DNA from: Melitaea cinxia
Taxonomy: Eukaryota; Arthropoda; Insecta; Lepidoptera; Nymphalidae
DNA length: 64,000 nt
Reading direction: 5' to 3'
Assembly (NCBI RefSeq): GCF_905220565.1
Contig: NC_059409.1
Location: 5,835,501 to 5,899,500 of the forward strand
Part shown: positions 1-10,212 of the stretch, in pieces
How positions within the stretch are numbered: the stretch's first letter is position 1
How the letters are laid out: each line of letters starts with the position of its first letter
The notes under the pieces: generated by a model
The model's database searches: none
The model's input: only the letters and a program-made list of their open reading frames with translations
Told to the model about the DNA's origin: nothing
Made by a program: the position numbers and the translations under genes

Positions 1-290
1 CGTGTTATTTGTATCTATGTGTGTATACATCATTATGTATGTGTGCATTTATATATTGTATAATTATGTATTTATTATATATTATATTTTTATTCTCAAT
101 ATGTTTAGATTGTACACGCTAATTTTGCGACTGTTTTATAAGTTTTCTGTGGCAGGACTACTGGAAGAGATTCCATCATGGGATAAGTAGTGCCTTTGTA
201 CCAGCATTGTTTATAAGAACTATTTCCTTTTGCTGTCCTAGTGTACATAAATTTTTAAATAAAATAAAATTAAATTAAATTGCTAGATTC
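1..290 (+). mobile_element. 3' end of a non-LTR retrotransposon (copy 1)
   Basis: The short open frame ends in the peptide GLLEEIPSWDK followed by a stop near 190, then about 65 bp of 3' UTR and a simple A-rich tail of the (TAAA/TTAAA) type. A second copy lies at about 32735-32966 with the same peptide end and UTR and a cleaner (AAAT)n tail. A short C-terminal peptide plus a UTR plus an A-rich microsatellite tail is the usual 3' end of a Jockey/CR1-group LINE. Only the 3' end is present here, and the element may continue left of the window. The LINE class is inferred. Confidence 0.6.
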
Positions 291-849
291 TGCTGTACTC
301 ACATGTAGGTACTATGATCTTTTTGTTTTTACATTTAAATCTTGATTACAAAAATATATAACTATGTATATCTGTATACATATATAATGTCTGTATATAT
401 TATGTAAACTATCGAATAATTTAATCCATTTACTAACTACGTTTAATTGTTATAATATAGATATTTTAGATAGAATACGATGAGAGATGATTTAACGCAT
501 TTTTAAATGACGAAAAAGAAAAAGAAAAGCGATCATTAAAACCGCTACATTAAACCTGTAAAAGTCTCACCAAATCTCATTTAAACCGAGGGTGTAATAA
601 TCGAACATCTCATCTTAACTTAAAAAATATATATAAGATATTATCTATTAAAAAAAGTTATTTTAAGTGTTCGTTTTGCCTGCTAAAATAAATCTCATGG
701 GTATTCAAATCATTTTGTTCACAAAAAGTACACGAGTCTCTAAGGATTGAGTAAAATTTAAAAAAAAAAAGTGTTTTTGCATAGAATTTTATTTAATTTA
801 AATACCTGAACGGTTTATTATTTTTCCGAATAATAGAAATAAATTTAGT
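291..849. other. AT-rich DNA without recognisable feature
   Basis: Low-complexity A/T sequence. No convincing open frame or repeat match to the rest of the window. Confidence 0.5.
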
Positions 850-985
850 TTAAAATATTTTGTGTCAATCTCACGTAAGAGGTGGGGAGGCCAGGCAAAT
901 CACACTAAATCTCACCTAAGGGAGGAGGGGCTAAACTGATCTAAAAATAGCTTACGTAATTAATGGATTAGGGGGCCCTAATATA
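850..985. repeat. G-rich block with repeated 'aatctcac-taagg' units
   Basis: In a very AT-rich setting, this block repeats 'aatctcac(g/c)taag' followed by G runs at about 869 and 908, then 'tagcttacgtaattaatgga' and GGGGGCCC. The strand asymmetry and internal repetition look like part of an interspersed DNA element. I cannot assign a family. Confidence 0.35.
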
Positions 986-1194
986 ATATAAAATATAATA
1001 TATATTTTTTCTTATCTTTGATTAAAAAGAAAATAAAACCCGAATACTTAATGAATTCTTTATTAACAAATTAATAGCTGCTCTATATAAAATTACCGCA
1101 TAGTATATTATGATTAAGTAATATTTTCTTAACTATCCATAAGGAAAGAATTTTCACGAAAAAAATATAGTCGCATCATGGAAATATGTCCTCC

Positions 1195-1886
1195 ATCCCT
1201 CTAAGTTGATTGACCCGACAAGACGGCATTTTATAAAAACGCTGGGAGGCTGAGCTACTGCGATGTGTTCTTATTTTTCAGCGTCCGTTTCATTCTGAAT
1301 GCTGTATTGCTGAAACGGTTAGTCACCGTCGAGCCGTGCTCGAGGTAGGACGCATATTTGTTGCCGAAAGCTTGCAACTCATTGTGTTGCGTAAATAACA
1401 TCGAAGAGTTTATATGAAATCCGAAACTTTCGTTCTCGATTTTGTAAAACTGAATAATGAGTGCGATTGTGTTTTAAGTGTTTTAGAACCGATTTAAACT
1501 ATAACTTTAACTATAACAGTAAAGATAGTTCTTCGATATATAAAAAATAAATAGTACATATAGAACTATAGATCTAACTTATTGTTTTATACCTATTGTG
1601 TAAACAATTCGAATCACTGTTAAAAGTCAATAGAGAAACCTGTTGAAAACTATACGATTAACATATTTCAATAACCATGTTGTTGTTTGAACTTGAGAGT
1701 CGAACGTGATTCGAGAAATTGATTGAATCGTAATCGTTTTGGATAATTCCAGTGAGTTGTAACCAATACTTAGTGTTTACGCTTTACGTACGACAACGAA
1801 CGGAAGCAGATTCAAAGCACGAATTCAAAACGCATAAAGCAGTTCGAAATAGCTTCGCTGCCGACCACCGCGCTTCCCGGTTGAAC
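1195..1886 (+). promoter_or_regulatory. Candidate promoter and non-coding first exon
   Basis: This is one of the few stretches with near-balanced base composition that matches no repeat in the window. A TATAAAA box lies at 1232-1238, followed by GC-richer sequence. A strong 5' splice site (AAC|GTGAGT) lies at 1884-1892, with the intron starting at 1887. Only very short upstream ATG frames occur (one near 1457), so if transcribed this would be 5' UTR. Insect developmental genes often have a non-coding first exon followed by a huge intron, which would fit the repeat-filled DNA to the right. The transcription start, the exon and the link to any gene are inferred; a chance TATA box and donor cannot be excluded. 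Confidence 0.3.
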
Positions 1887-1989
1887 GTGAGTATTGGTTT
1901 GTTTTTTTACATCCTACCATGTGTGTGCTGTAACAATTCTCATTATGAACGAAATCTATACAACGTTAGCAACTTTTCACTTCCTACGT

Positions 1990-2844
1990 GATTTAATTTG
2001 AAACATTTCGAATGACGCATGATTTATAGCCAAAGATTCTATTTATTTTTCTTAAGCCTTTGATCTTTTTACTGATTTAGATGAAAGTTTTTCCTATATA
2101 CGTATTAGTCAGATAGACGTATGTTACATACATTTATGATCTTTAAATTGTATCAATGTTTAAAGACTCGCTAGTTTTATCGTTTCATGTATCCTATACA
2201 AAGTGTACCATATTCAATGATGGCCCATGAATAAAATTAGTTTGCTATATTTACTTAACCCTTGAAAGGAGCTATTTTGCATTATTAGATGTAATAAATA
2301 ACGTATCATTAGTGAATTTTGTTATCTGATTTCTTTGGTTTCGTCATCATTATCATAAATATAATAATATTTATTTGTTACATTTTAAAGATATTTCATA
2401 TAGATATATATTATTTATCTCTATTTATAGATTAGGCTTATTTCAATACGTACAATTTGGAGAAAAGTCTGAATTAGCAACTTAAGTGAACCCATGTGAA
2501 TTGACAGATCATGAAGGAAACATTTTTTTTGTTTGATGATCGGTGTTTAAGTGGCATTAAGAATGTATTTTAAAGAAACTATCAAAAAAATTAAAAAAAT
2601 ATATATATTGGAAAATCGTCGGCTTTTAAACTTTTACTTCTTTAGATCTCGATTATCCGTTAAAAATGTTACGAAATACTTTGTATTAAATTCTCATAAA
2701 TAACGTGAAAAACGAAAACGTGCCAATAAAATATAAAAAGCTACTCTCATTTTTTTTAAATAACAGCCGACCAAAGCAATTTTATAATTTCATACCTAAT
2801 TTTGCAGGTAAAGACGCTGAGTCGATTCTATCATCCAATTGTCA
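1990..2844. other. AT-rich non-coding DNA
   Basis: If the donor at 1887 is real, this would be the start of an intron. No repeat or coding signal was recognised. Confidence 0.4.
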
Positions 2845-3050
2845 ACATTCACGACGCGTTAGCGCATCGGTAATAGCACTGGCTGTTGCGCTGTCGGTCG
2901 CGGGTTCGATTCCCGCTCACGACAGACATTTGTATCGACCATATAGATGTTAGTCGTAGTCTGGGCGTTGTGTTTGTGTATTGTATGTGTTTTCGGAACC
3001 CCAACAATGAGAAAATCCTACTGGGGGATCCGTTGAGTGTGAAGCGTTTA
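2845..3050 (+). mobile_element. tRNA-derived SINE head with a distinct tail
   Basis: A tRNA-like head has an A-box-like 'gttagcgcatcgg' and a near-perfect B box 'gggttcgattccc' at about 2903-2916, the internal RNA polymerase III promoter. The body matches the SINE-A head, but after about 2990 it runs into a different tail ('tactgggggatccgttgagt'). The same head, reversed, is at 30118-30292. It is therefore a subfamily or a composite of SINE-A. Confidence 0.6.
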
Positions 3051-3139
3051 TTACTTTATTAATTCAAATAACTTAAGCTTACTGTTTCGATAAGAGCACT
3101 GTAAAATTGAGTTCTAGAAAGATATCTACCTCACATTTT

Positions 3140-3226
3140 TTTAAAGTTCACGTTATTTTTGGCGTAAACTTGTGGAGGCCTATGTCCAGCAGTGGACTGT
3201 ATAGGCTGTAATGATGAATGATTTTT
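3140..3226 (+). mobile_element. SINE-B 3' tail fragment
   Basis: Only the last ~80 bp of SINE-B is present: 'ggcgtaaacttgtggaggcc', then 'tgtccagcagtggactgta' and a GAT-rich end. The same tail occurs in the copies at 16522, 21176 and 63313. Confidence 0.7.
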
Positions 3227-3646
3227 TTAAAGAACACATTCGGTCAATGTCTTGAGAACAGGCAAATTAAAATTATACAATAATTCTAAAAAACGGAAAA
3301 ATTGGTTTAAGGGTTAAAACCTTACAAAAGTTATTGATAAAAATAGAAACCAAGTCATAATCGTTGGAAAATCGTGCCAATTCACATATTTTTTACGCGT
3401 AGACTTTATGAAATGCGTTTATTTTCTATAAACCATGAAATTTTATTACTGCAAATATAAATTTCTTTTATAAGAATAAACAGAAACTTGTCTTCGAATT
3501 ATCTCTAAATATTCTGTTATCATTAAAAAATGTGTACAATATATACCATAGTTTGTGTTAAGTCATTATCAACCGCTCTTAGTTGCCCGTGTTATCACAT
3601 CATTCAATTTATCCTCATCGACGTGCGTTTTATAACAGACTTTAGG

Positions 3647-3657
3647 TCAGCAGTCCT
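3647..3657. repeat. Target-site duplication, left copy
   Basis: The 11 bp 'tcagcagtcct' is identical to 4646-4656 and flanks the chimeric insertion on both sides. Confidence 0.75.
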
Positions 3658-3665
3658 TTTTTTGT

Positions 3666-3716
3666 ATCTTCTCGGTATCGTTCCAATTTTAGTATATGTA
3701 CTGCCGAAGCGAGTAC
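3666..3716 (-). pseudogene. U6: U6 snRNA 5' fragment (nt 1-51)
   Basis: On the minus strand the fragment starts GTACTCGCTTCGGCAGTAC, the U6 5' stem-loop, and continues through the near-invariant 'catatactaaaattggaac' to the ACAGAGA-box region, here read as ACCGAGA. It stops after 'gaagat', where U6 would continue TAGCATGG. Against the U6 sequence as I know it, the third base and its stem partner are both changed so that the stem still pairs, a change that may simply be the insect form. The U4/U6 pairing region, the 3' stem and the terminal U run are absent, and there is no upstream snRNA promoter, so it is not a functional gene. It is embedded in the LINE insertion rather than free-standing. 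Confidence 0.85.
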
Positions 3717-4071
3717 TTTTTTTTGTATCGCAGGGGAACCTATTTACCAGTGATATCCAGGACGCCCGGGTAGGCAGTCCTAGACCGAATGTCGGCTTCA
3801 AAACTTGGGGGTGCAATACTGACCAAACCCCTGCGGGAGCCTTCAGCCGCTTTAATTGGAGGGTCCCGGATCTGCAGGCAACAGGATCCCTCCAGCGACA
3901 GGCTGGCCTCGGCGAAAAGGCCAGACTTCTCTTCCATGGGGACTATCCAGCTCACCTCTGAACAATCCCGACGACGCCGTGTCTAGCTGGACCGGGTTCC
4001 CATCCCAGCCCAACATGGGTACAGGGGCGTTACTGGAGGCGCATTAAGTAGTGCCTCCTACGAACCCTCGT

Positions 4072-4638
4072 TCATCGCCTGCGGAGAGAGGCCGCGTTGG
4101 CGGCCTCCTCTCTCACCCACTCGTCATTCTCCTTCTGGGATATTACTGTCTTGTAGAAGGAGACCATCGCCTTCTAGAACTTGTCGTTGCCGAGCATCGC
4201 GATGATGACGCTCGGCAGTGAAAAGTCCCCTCCGAGGACTATCATCAGATCGCGACACAGCGCCGGCCATCTCGGACACGCCTCAAGGGTGTGCTGGGCT
4301 GAATCCACCGCCGCGCCACAATCGTGACATCCAGTCGTCGGCTCCCTTTGTTCTGTCCGACACAAGTAGTCACCAAAGCAGCCGTGCCCGATGAGAACCT
4401 GCGTCAGACGGAAAGTGAGGGGTTTGCGCTTACGGCGCATCCACCGCTCTAGAACCGGGCGCAAGGCAGCCATTACGCGTGTGCCATACGGCTGCCCAGC
4501 CAGCTCTTCCCCCCACCTCTGCATAAGTGCTTCTTGCCCCATCCGGCACACCAATAGGATCCCATCCAACGTGGGGTTCTCACCGAGAGCCCTCCTACCC
4601 GAGACGTATGAGTAGATCTCGGCAAGGAACTCCGCCAT
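4072..4638 (-). pseudogene. R1-clade LINE ORF2 C-terminal end (broken)
   Basis: The readable protein runs from 4638 to a stop at 4174 (154 residues) and ends in a typical R1-group C-terminus: 'FRLTQVLIGHGCFGDYLC', then a CCHC-type zinc knuckle with C at 'TGCHDCGAA', H in 'DSAQHTLEAC' and the final C. Reading through the TAG at 4174-4176 in the same frame gives a further 33 codons (KAMVSFYK, then NDEWVREEAANAASLRRR) to a natural stop at 4072-4074, so the TAG is a disabling mutation. The endonuclease, reverse transcriptase and most of the C-terminal domain are missing through 5' truncation. In the family this protein nicks a DNA target and primes reverse transcription there. R1 clade is inferred from the zinc knuckle and flanking wording; the target site of this lineage is not visible. 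Confidence 0.75.
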
Positions 4639-4645
4639 GAGCAGA

Positions 4646-4656
4646 TCAGCAGTCCT
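4646..4656. repeat. Target-site duplication, right copy
   Basis: Identical to 3647-3657. It marks the 5' (truncated) end of the chimeric LINE-U6 insertion. Confidence 0.75.
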
Positions 4657-4760
4657 AAGACAGTCTAGAAAAGCTAAGATGTAAATATTACGTATGTTTA
4701 TACATATATCTCTGTCACACGCCTACAAATATTACGTCTTTATGTTCAATATCAACTTCT

Positions 4761-5018
4761 GGGGGTGGCTATATTCTTTACTGCTGTGTGGTTACAGCAG
4801 TAAGAAATATAGCCACCCCCTCTCTTCCCGTGGGTGTTATAAAAGGCGACTAAGGGATAATACAATTCCACTACTATCTTGGAACTTAAAAAGCTGACCG
4901 ATGGTAGGATAACCATCCAACTGCTGGCTTTCAAATACACAGGCCGAAGACGGGCAGCAACGTTTTCGGTGCTACCAAGCCAGCCAACCCACCTGCCTAG
5001 CGTGGTGACTATGGCCAA
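4761..5018 (+). mobile_element. SINE-B copy preceded by an inverted piece of its own 5' end
   Basis: The element body starts at the 'ctgtgtggttac' motif near 4784 and runs to 'agcgtggtgactatgg', lacking the last ~70 bp. Immediately before it lies an inverted copy of its first ~27 bp: arms 4761-4787 and 4794-4820 match 25 of 27 positions around a 6 bp loop. Other copies in the window start directly at the 'ctgtgtgg' motif, so the palindrome is particular to this insertion. Confidence 0.7.
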
Positions 5019-5025
5019 ACAAAAC

Positions 5026-5639
5026 AAATTATTTTTACATTGAAGAGTTAAATATTGAGTTTTATTGTGTTTGAACACGAAACAAAATTACAATTTTTAT
5101 TCAAAGATTTATTTTATGTTAAATGACTGTATATCTGTACGCGCATAACTTCCAAATGTCTGCGCTAAATTGATTCATATTTTTATTCGTTATTATCAGG
5201 ACAAGGTTAGTATAAAAGAAAATATAAAAATTGATACATTCATGGAAAAAAAATGACGGTATGTCGGATCAGCTTGTGAGTTTTGCCAAACGATTTGGCA
5301 AGTAACTTATTGTTTTAATGCGTATTTAATGCTTGTCGTTTAAAAAAGTTTGCTACAGGGTTAACTTCAGTCGAATACAATTTTGTTACTAATTCAAATT
5401 CTGAACCATTTAGTAATAATATACAAAATGATATAATTTTACGACCTAACTGAACACGACGAAAAACGTTTTTGCACATAAATTTAAATAATGCTTTACT
5501 ATAACATTTTTTTTTTTAATTTCTTGTTTTTATTACTTAGTTTATATTAGTCATGTTCATACGAGAACAGTTACAAAGTTAAATGTATATACTCGTAGTT
5601 ACAGCGTAACTGTTGTATCTTTATAATATTTTACTCATA
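5026..5639. other. AT-rich non-coding DNA
   Basis: Nothing recognised. Confidence 0.4.
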
Positions 5640-5875
5640 CCAATTGGTACTCTGGGGATAAAATAGCATAAAATAGTAAATACGCATATAAGGAATAACT
5701 CAAAAAGTACTCGACAGACCTCAATCAGATTTAAATGGAACCACACGACAAGGATCTGCTTTCGACTAAAAAACGAATCATCAAAAACCGTAAATCCAGT
5801 AAAAAGTTCTGAGGTAACTCACATAAAAAAAATACAGTCGAATTTTAAAGTCGATTCATTAAAAATCTGTATAAA
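5640..5875 (-). repeat. Family D fragment
   Basis: It contains the family D phrases 'taactcaaaaagtactcg', 'atcagatttaaatggaacc' and 'agtaaaaagttctgaggtaa'. Compare 39859-40227 (same sense) and 53875-54245 (opposite sense). It is degenerate and lacks a clear terminal palindrome. Confidence 0.5.
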
Positions 5876-6059
5876 AATTTGAAGACGTCGATGTTCAAGT
5901 AGGTATAACATATATTTTTGAAACTTCACTTATAATATTTATCTGTTCATTAATTGTTTAATTATAGTCAATGTCAAACCGTCAATTTGAAATGTGATTT
6001 CCGCTTAGAAGAATCTTCTAATAACTCTATCAGTACAGTATCTACTTTTTATCATCATA

Positions 6060-6330
6060 CATACGTATTAACACGTTAAGGTTAAGATGTTTGCCTCCCT
6101 TTTTAGAAAAAACCTCACAATTACTCCACATAAATTATATATCATTTTGTACCTAATTGCTTGCTCTACCGGCATCTACAACAAAAAAAAAATATGTTTT
6201 TGTAAATTAATTAATTATTAAAATTATATATATGACGGCTTTCATTTTGAAACTATGTCAACGTGATTGACGGCCGGTAAATTTTTACTTATTTAGTGCG
6301 AAATATTCTTTGTCAAAACAATATGTATAC
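6060..6330 (+). repeat. Family H copy 1
   Basis: Shares 'cgttaaggttaagatgtttg', 'tgctctaccggcatctacaa' and the 'gacggccggtaaatttttac' end with an inverted copy at 27690-27955 and a shorter one at 10045-10175. No open frame; likely a non-autonomous element of unknown class. Confidence 0.6.
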
Positions 6331-7371
6331 CAATACACCTACACTTACATAAAGCGTTACTCTATAGAATTAAAGTAGGTATACATTTATATTAGAATAG
6401 GTTAAAAATGATTTGTAAACCTCGTAAACCTTGATAATGTTGATTTAAAGTATTTTTAGGGTATTTTATTTAAAGATTTTTATTATTCATATTTTATTCT
6501 ATTCAAAAAGGTTCCCTTTTTTCTGTTTAATACTTACCTTTTTTATATTCGAGTGTTAGCTACAAAGCCATCTTTTTAAAATGTAAAACGACATCCACGC
6601 GCTTTTAATTACCCGGGTTTTTCATATTATCATACATATATGCTTATCCTACATGCGATTTGATTTATGAGTTCAAATCAGAAACCCTATGCCTGCCTAA
6701 AACCTTGGACGTAGTCCGACGCTCGCGGTATCATATCATCGATCTTTTATTGTTGAATATTTTATGGTATAATTTCTCAAGGTCATAGATGTATCTATTA
6801 TATGTCTTTTTGGTAATTTTTTAGTATCTTATTGCTCGCAAAGCCATAGAAAATTACGGGTTTTCACGTACAAGAGAGATTAAATTCGTCTCGCGATTGA
6901 AAATAGACACAAATTTAAATAGCTAAGTCTTCTTTATCAAATTTTTCGAAAAAAATTTACAAGACTATTTATCATTCTTAGAATATTATCATAAACAAAA
7001 CTATAAAGTAACTTGCCTCAGACCGGCCTAGAAAATTGTCTTTCAAAGACTCAACTGAAACTTGTCCCAAGGAATGCAATATAAAATTATTTACTTTGTA
7101 CAATTATAAAGTTCTGAAAACTTATTAGGGAGATATCTACGTTTTAAAATAAGAAAAGTGTATTTTCAGCGGTGCGTTTCGAAATTTAATCTGCATAAAA
7201 TAAATTTAAATGAGTTTCCACTAATTCGTAAAATGCGAGAACCATTTGAAAATCTAGTTTTTTCTTTTAAAATTGAGTTTCGTTTCACGTGAAAATTTTT
7301 ATTATAAAAATATATTCTCAAGAGGGCATAAAAAAATACCTTCAATATTCGCAATCCATCGTATTGCATTC
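6331..7371. other. AT-rich non-coding DNA
   Basis: No repeat shared with the rest of the window was recognised. The open frames here are short and low-complexity. Confidence 0.4.
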
Positions 7372-7722
7372 AACCTCTAACATCCCACTGCTGAGCATGA
7401 GCCTCTTCCTCCATGTTAGAGAAGGACTGAAGCTTAATTCGCCATGCTGCTCCACTGCGGGTTCGTAGATATGTTTTCCCTACCACGAGTATCGATCGCT
7501 ATCAGTTATATATGATAACAACCGGAACCGATTGCTTAACGTGCTCTCTGAGGCACGATGGGTAGACCCACAAGAACAGACATCCAAACTGGGAAGAAGT
7601 ATTTATACAAATACAAATATACATAACGAGCTGGAATCGAATCTGCAAACTGTCGGTGTTTTAGGCGACTACTCGCACCATTACACGAGAGCGGTTGTTC
7701 AATATGACCAATATAATATAAC
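7372..7722 (-). mobile_element. SINE-A, near full length, diverged
   Basis: Read on the minus strand it has a tRNA-like head near 7722-7640 with B-box remnant (forward 'ctggaatcgaatctgc'), the central 'gtgctctctgaggcacga' segment, and the tail 'cccactgctgagcatgagcc' at 7383-7402 (forward sense). It abuts a Helitron-like element at 7778. The divergence suggests an old copy. Confidence 0.75.
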
Positions 7723-7777
7723 AATATACAAAACTCAAATACAATTTTTACTTTATATTTTTATTTTATATATTTTA

Positions 7778-8036
7778 CTAGCTGTGCCCGCAAGTTCGTC
7801 CGCGTGGAATTTAACAAAAAAGTTATTGTTTAGTTCGCAGATTTACAAAATAAATAAATTTCTAAAATAAAAGTGGCCTAAGCTAGTGAAACAGACAGAC
7901 AGGCAGACAAAATTAAAAAAAAAATCTAATTTTGGTATATATACCATGTATACATATGCATTTACTAAAAAGCGGTTATTGTAATAATACAAACAGACAC
8001 TCCAACTTTATTTATTTGTATAGATTGAGTCAATGT
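7778..8036 (-). mobile_element. Helitron-like family G copy
   Basis: The minus-strand 3' end is CTAG at 7778-7781, preceded by 'ttccacgcggacgaacttgc'. The interior contains 'cagacagacaggcagaca' and 'atatgcatttactaaaaagc', shared with copies at 18620 and 54530. Hairpin plus CTAG|T is the expected Helitron 3' terminus (CTRR); a matching 5' TC end was not fixed. Confidence 0.6.
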
Positions 8037-8241
8037 TTAGATCTAGACTAAACCAATTGTTTTATACAATTGACGTATCCTATAAATCTCTATAAATATG
8101 TACATTTCTAAATGTAGCTTGAGTATTATGAACTTTAGAGTTTTAATAAATTATTTTATGTTATGGTGAAGTGATCACTGGTATTGATGGTATAGCATAT
8201 AATGTTGTCATATTTGTTTGGTGCTTGTAATTTTTTGTTAT

Positions 8242-8292
8242 ATTATATTTGTTCGCATAAAGTATCATACTCTTAATGCGAACAAATATAAT
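8242..8292. repeat. Perfect 17 bp inverted repeat (hairpin)
   Basis: Arms 8242-8258 (starting 'attatatttgttcgcat') and 8276-8292 are exact reverse complements around a 17 bp loop. No element around it was recognised. Confidence 0.7.
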
Positions 8293-8739
8293 TCAAAACA
8301 CGAGGCAATACAAGTTAAAAAATTACGGTAAATGTAATTTTAATCACAAATATTTATAACATTTTTAAGATTTAGATAATATAACAAAAAAAAAAAAATG
8401 TCCCACATTTGTTTCAAAATATTTTGAAGGTAAAAACTAAGTGGTGTTGTTTCACAATTTATAAAGATTGTTGTTTAATTATACTCTGAAAGATCTTTTA
8501 GTTTCATATTTCGTCGCTTGGATGGCACGTTATATTTTTATTTAATCTTACTTATTAATCCTAAGGATATTACACCGTAATAGCTTTTATACTTTTATCA
8601 TCATGCCAGCTTTTGTAAAATAACAAAAGTTTTATTGTGATATGTCTTTTTATTAGTATTCTTTTTACAGAATATTTAATAGACATGGATTTATTTGAGG
8701 CACGTTACCTTAATTATAATTATTATACAATCATGATAC

Positions 8740-9080
8740 TATGGGACTTCGCACCGTAATAACTCGGCGGACCGTATACTTTTTGGAGTTTACTTTTTAA
8801 GAATCGATTTTCGAATAAGGCCCCGGTATGAAAAAAATATGAGGAGTAAAATCGAAGAACGAATGACCTCGTTACGTTTTTGTTAACGCCATCTAACAGA
8901 ACACAATAAGTTTCCGATAGATGGTGTTACGACGTTTTTTAATGACGCCGATAGATGATGTTGTTTGATTCGTCTATTTACCATTTGATATGGTATTAAT
9001 CTTTTTCTTAGACTAGTAAACTCCAGTCGTGCGTCGGAGCTGACACACACACTTTTTTACTACTCTAGTAACCTTTAATA
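8740..9080. repeat. Unclassified repeat-like block with 'gatagatg' units
   Basis: The block contains 'ccgatagatggtgttacgac' and 'ccgatagatgatgttg' about 45 bp apart, with a related 'gccatctaacagaacac' inverted nearby. It has moderate GC and no coding potential. It resembles the interior of a non-autonomous transposon, but the family and ends are not determined. Confidence 0.3.
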
Positions 9081-9761
9081 TGGTATATAATCTTTTATGT
9101 GGACCGATTCAATTGCAAACTTTCAATAGATCTAAAAATCTTTTATAAGTAAAGAAAGAAAAATATTACACTGCATAAAATTATTTCCTATTTGTGTTTC
9201 AGTAAAACTTAATTTTGACACCTGAATCTCGCGTTATATATCATATCGAAAACCTTTTAACAACATTTGAAATATCTTTCGTAAAATTACAAACACAAAA
9301 TGTGTTACAAATTAACGAATTCACTATTTCTCTTTACTCAACAATATTTGATTAAACAATACAAATGTCAATTTATTTAATTTACGGTAACTGCTAAGTC
9401 AGTTTCAAGTAGCTCAGAGGAAAAATAACATTTTAACACGCTCCACAAAATATAATTTTCAATTGTAGAAAAATATATAAATAATATATTCTTATTGTCC
9501 TTTTGGATTCTTTTTAAATATTATGTCATGTTTACAAATTAAATTGGTTTGGTACTGTTATCACTCCTCTGATTTTGAGAATAATTTTCATACATTCTTT
9601 CAATCAAATGAATTTAATGACTTTCAATGGAGCCAAAGGAAATGATTGCAATAATATATTTTGGATGGAGAAAACGCAAAGGAGATTGGTGATTGGGTTG
9701 AGATTAAGGTCCTTAAATTGTAAAGTACTTCAGTTAGGGACTCTTTTCTTTATAAATATAC

Positions 9762-10212
9762 TGGCTGATCCGACCGACGTTGTCCTGTCTTACAAACTGC
9801 TAAACGCAAGAAGTTGAAATAAAATCGAAATTTTTTTGAAAATTTCTACTAAAAAAATATGCCGAATGTATCCAACCACTTTAAAGTTTTGGTGAAAATC
9901 ACAGAACAAAAACGGGAACATTTTTCTAAAATATAAAGTTACCGCCTAAATTATTTAAACAGTGCCTGGTATAGTTGTCGGAGCCTCCCTAATCTTGATT
10001 AAGACCTTTTCACTTCTCAGGAATACGTAAAGAAACCAAAATCATATATATTAATACGCTAAGGTTAAGATGTTTTTTAGGATTTTTTTTATACATAATT
10101 GTTTGCTCTACCGGCATCAACAACTAAAAAATTTATTACTGCTTTTATTTTTGTAAATAAATTAATGATTACAATTATTTCGTGTGAATTTTATTCGCAC
10201 GGGTATTGCTAG
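9762..10212 (+). mobile_element. Helitron-like element ending in hairpin plus CTAG
   Basis: It starts near 'actggctgatccgaccgacg' and ends at CTAG 10209-10212. Just before the end, 'cgtgtgaattttattcgcacg' (10180-10200) folds as an 8 bp stem with one G-T pair. A family H fragment (10045-10175) lies inside it. The assignment rests on the terminal structure only. Confidence 0.45.
10045..10175 (+). repeat. Family H copy 3 (partial)
   Basis: It shares 'acgctaaggttaagatgttt' and 'tgctctaccggcatcaacaa' with 6060-6330. It lies within the Helitron-like element ending at 10212. Confidence 0.55.

Larger units (their letters stand above)
3658..4645 (-). mobile_element. Chimeric retro-insertion: R1-type LINE 3' end plus U6 snRNA fragment
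   Basis: Read on the minus strand, the order is: duplicated target, 5'-truncated R1-type ORF, GC-rich 3' UTR, an 8-A run, 51 nt identical or nearly identical to the 5' end of U6, then 'gatacaaaaaaa', then the duplicated target. The 11 bp repeats at both ends and the A-rich end show that LINE and U6 parts entered as one event by target-primed reverse transcription. The phrase 'gatac' plus A run occurs both before and after the U6 piece, so the final tail may be LINE-derived and the U6 part spliced in by template switching. The block is far more GC-rich than its surroundings, as expected for a fairly recent arrival. Confidence 0.75.

Noticed and set aside
3530..3961. 143-codon plus-strand frame
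   Set aside because: It crosses the U6 fragment, the target duplication and the LINE 3' UTR in antisense; a chance frame.
4391..4615. Plus-strand 74-codon open frame
   Set aside because: It is the antisense shadow of the R1-type LINE coding region.
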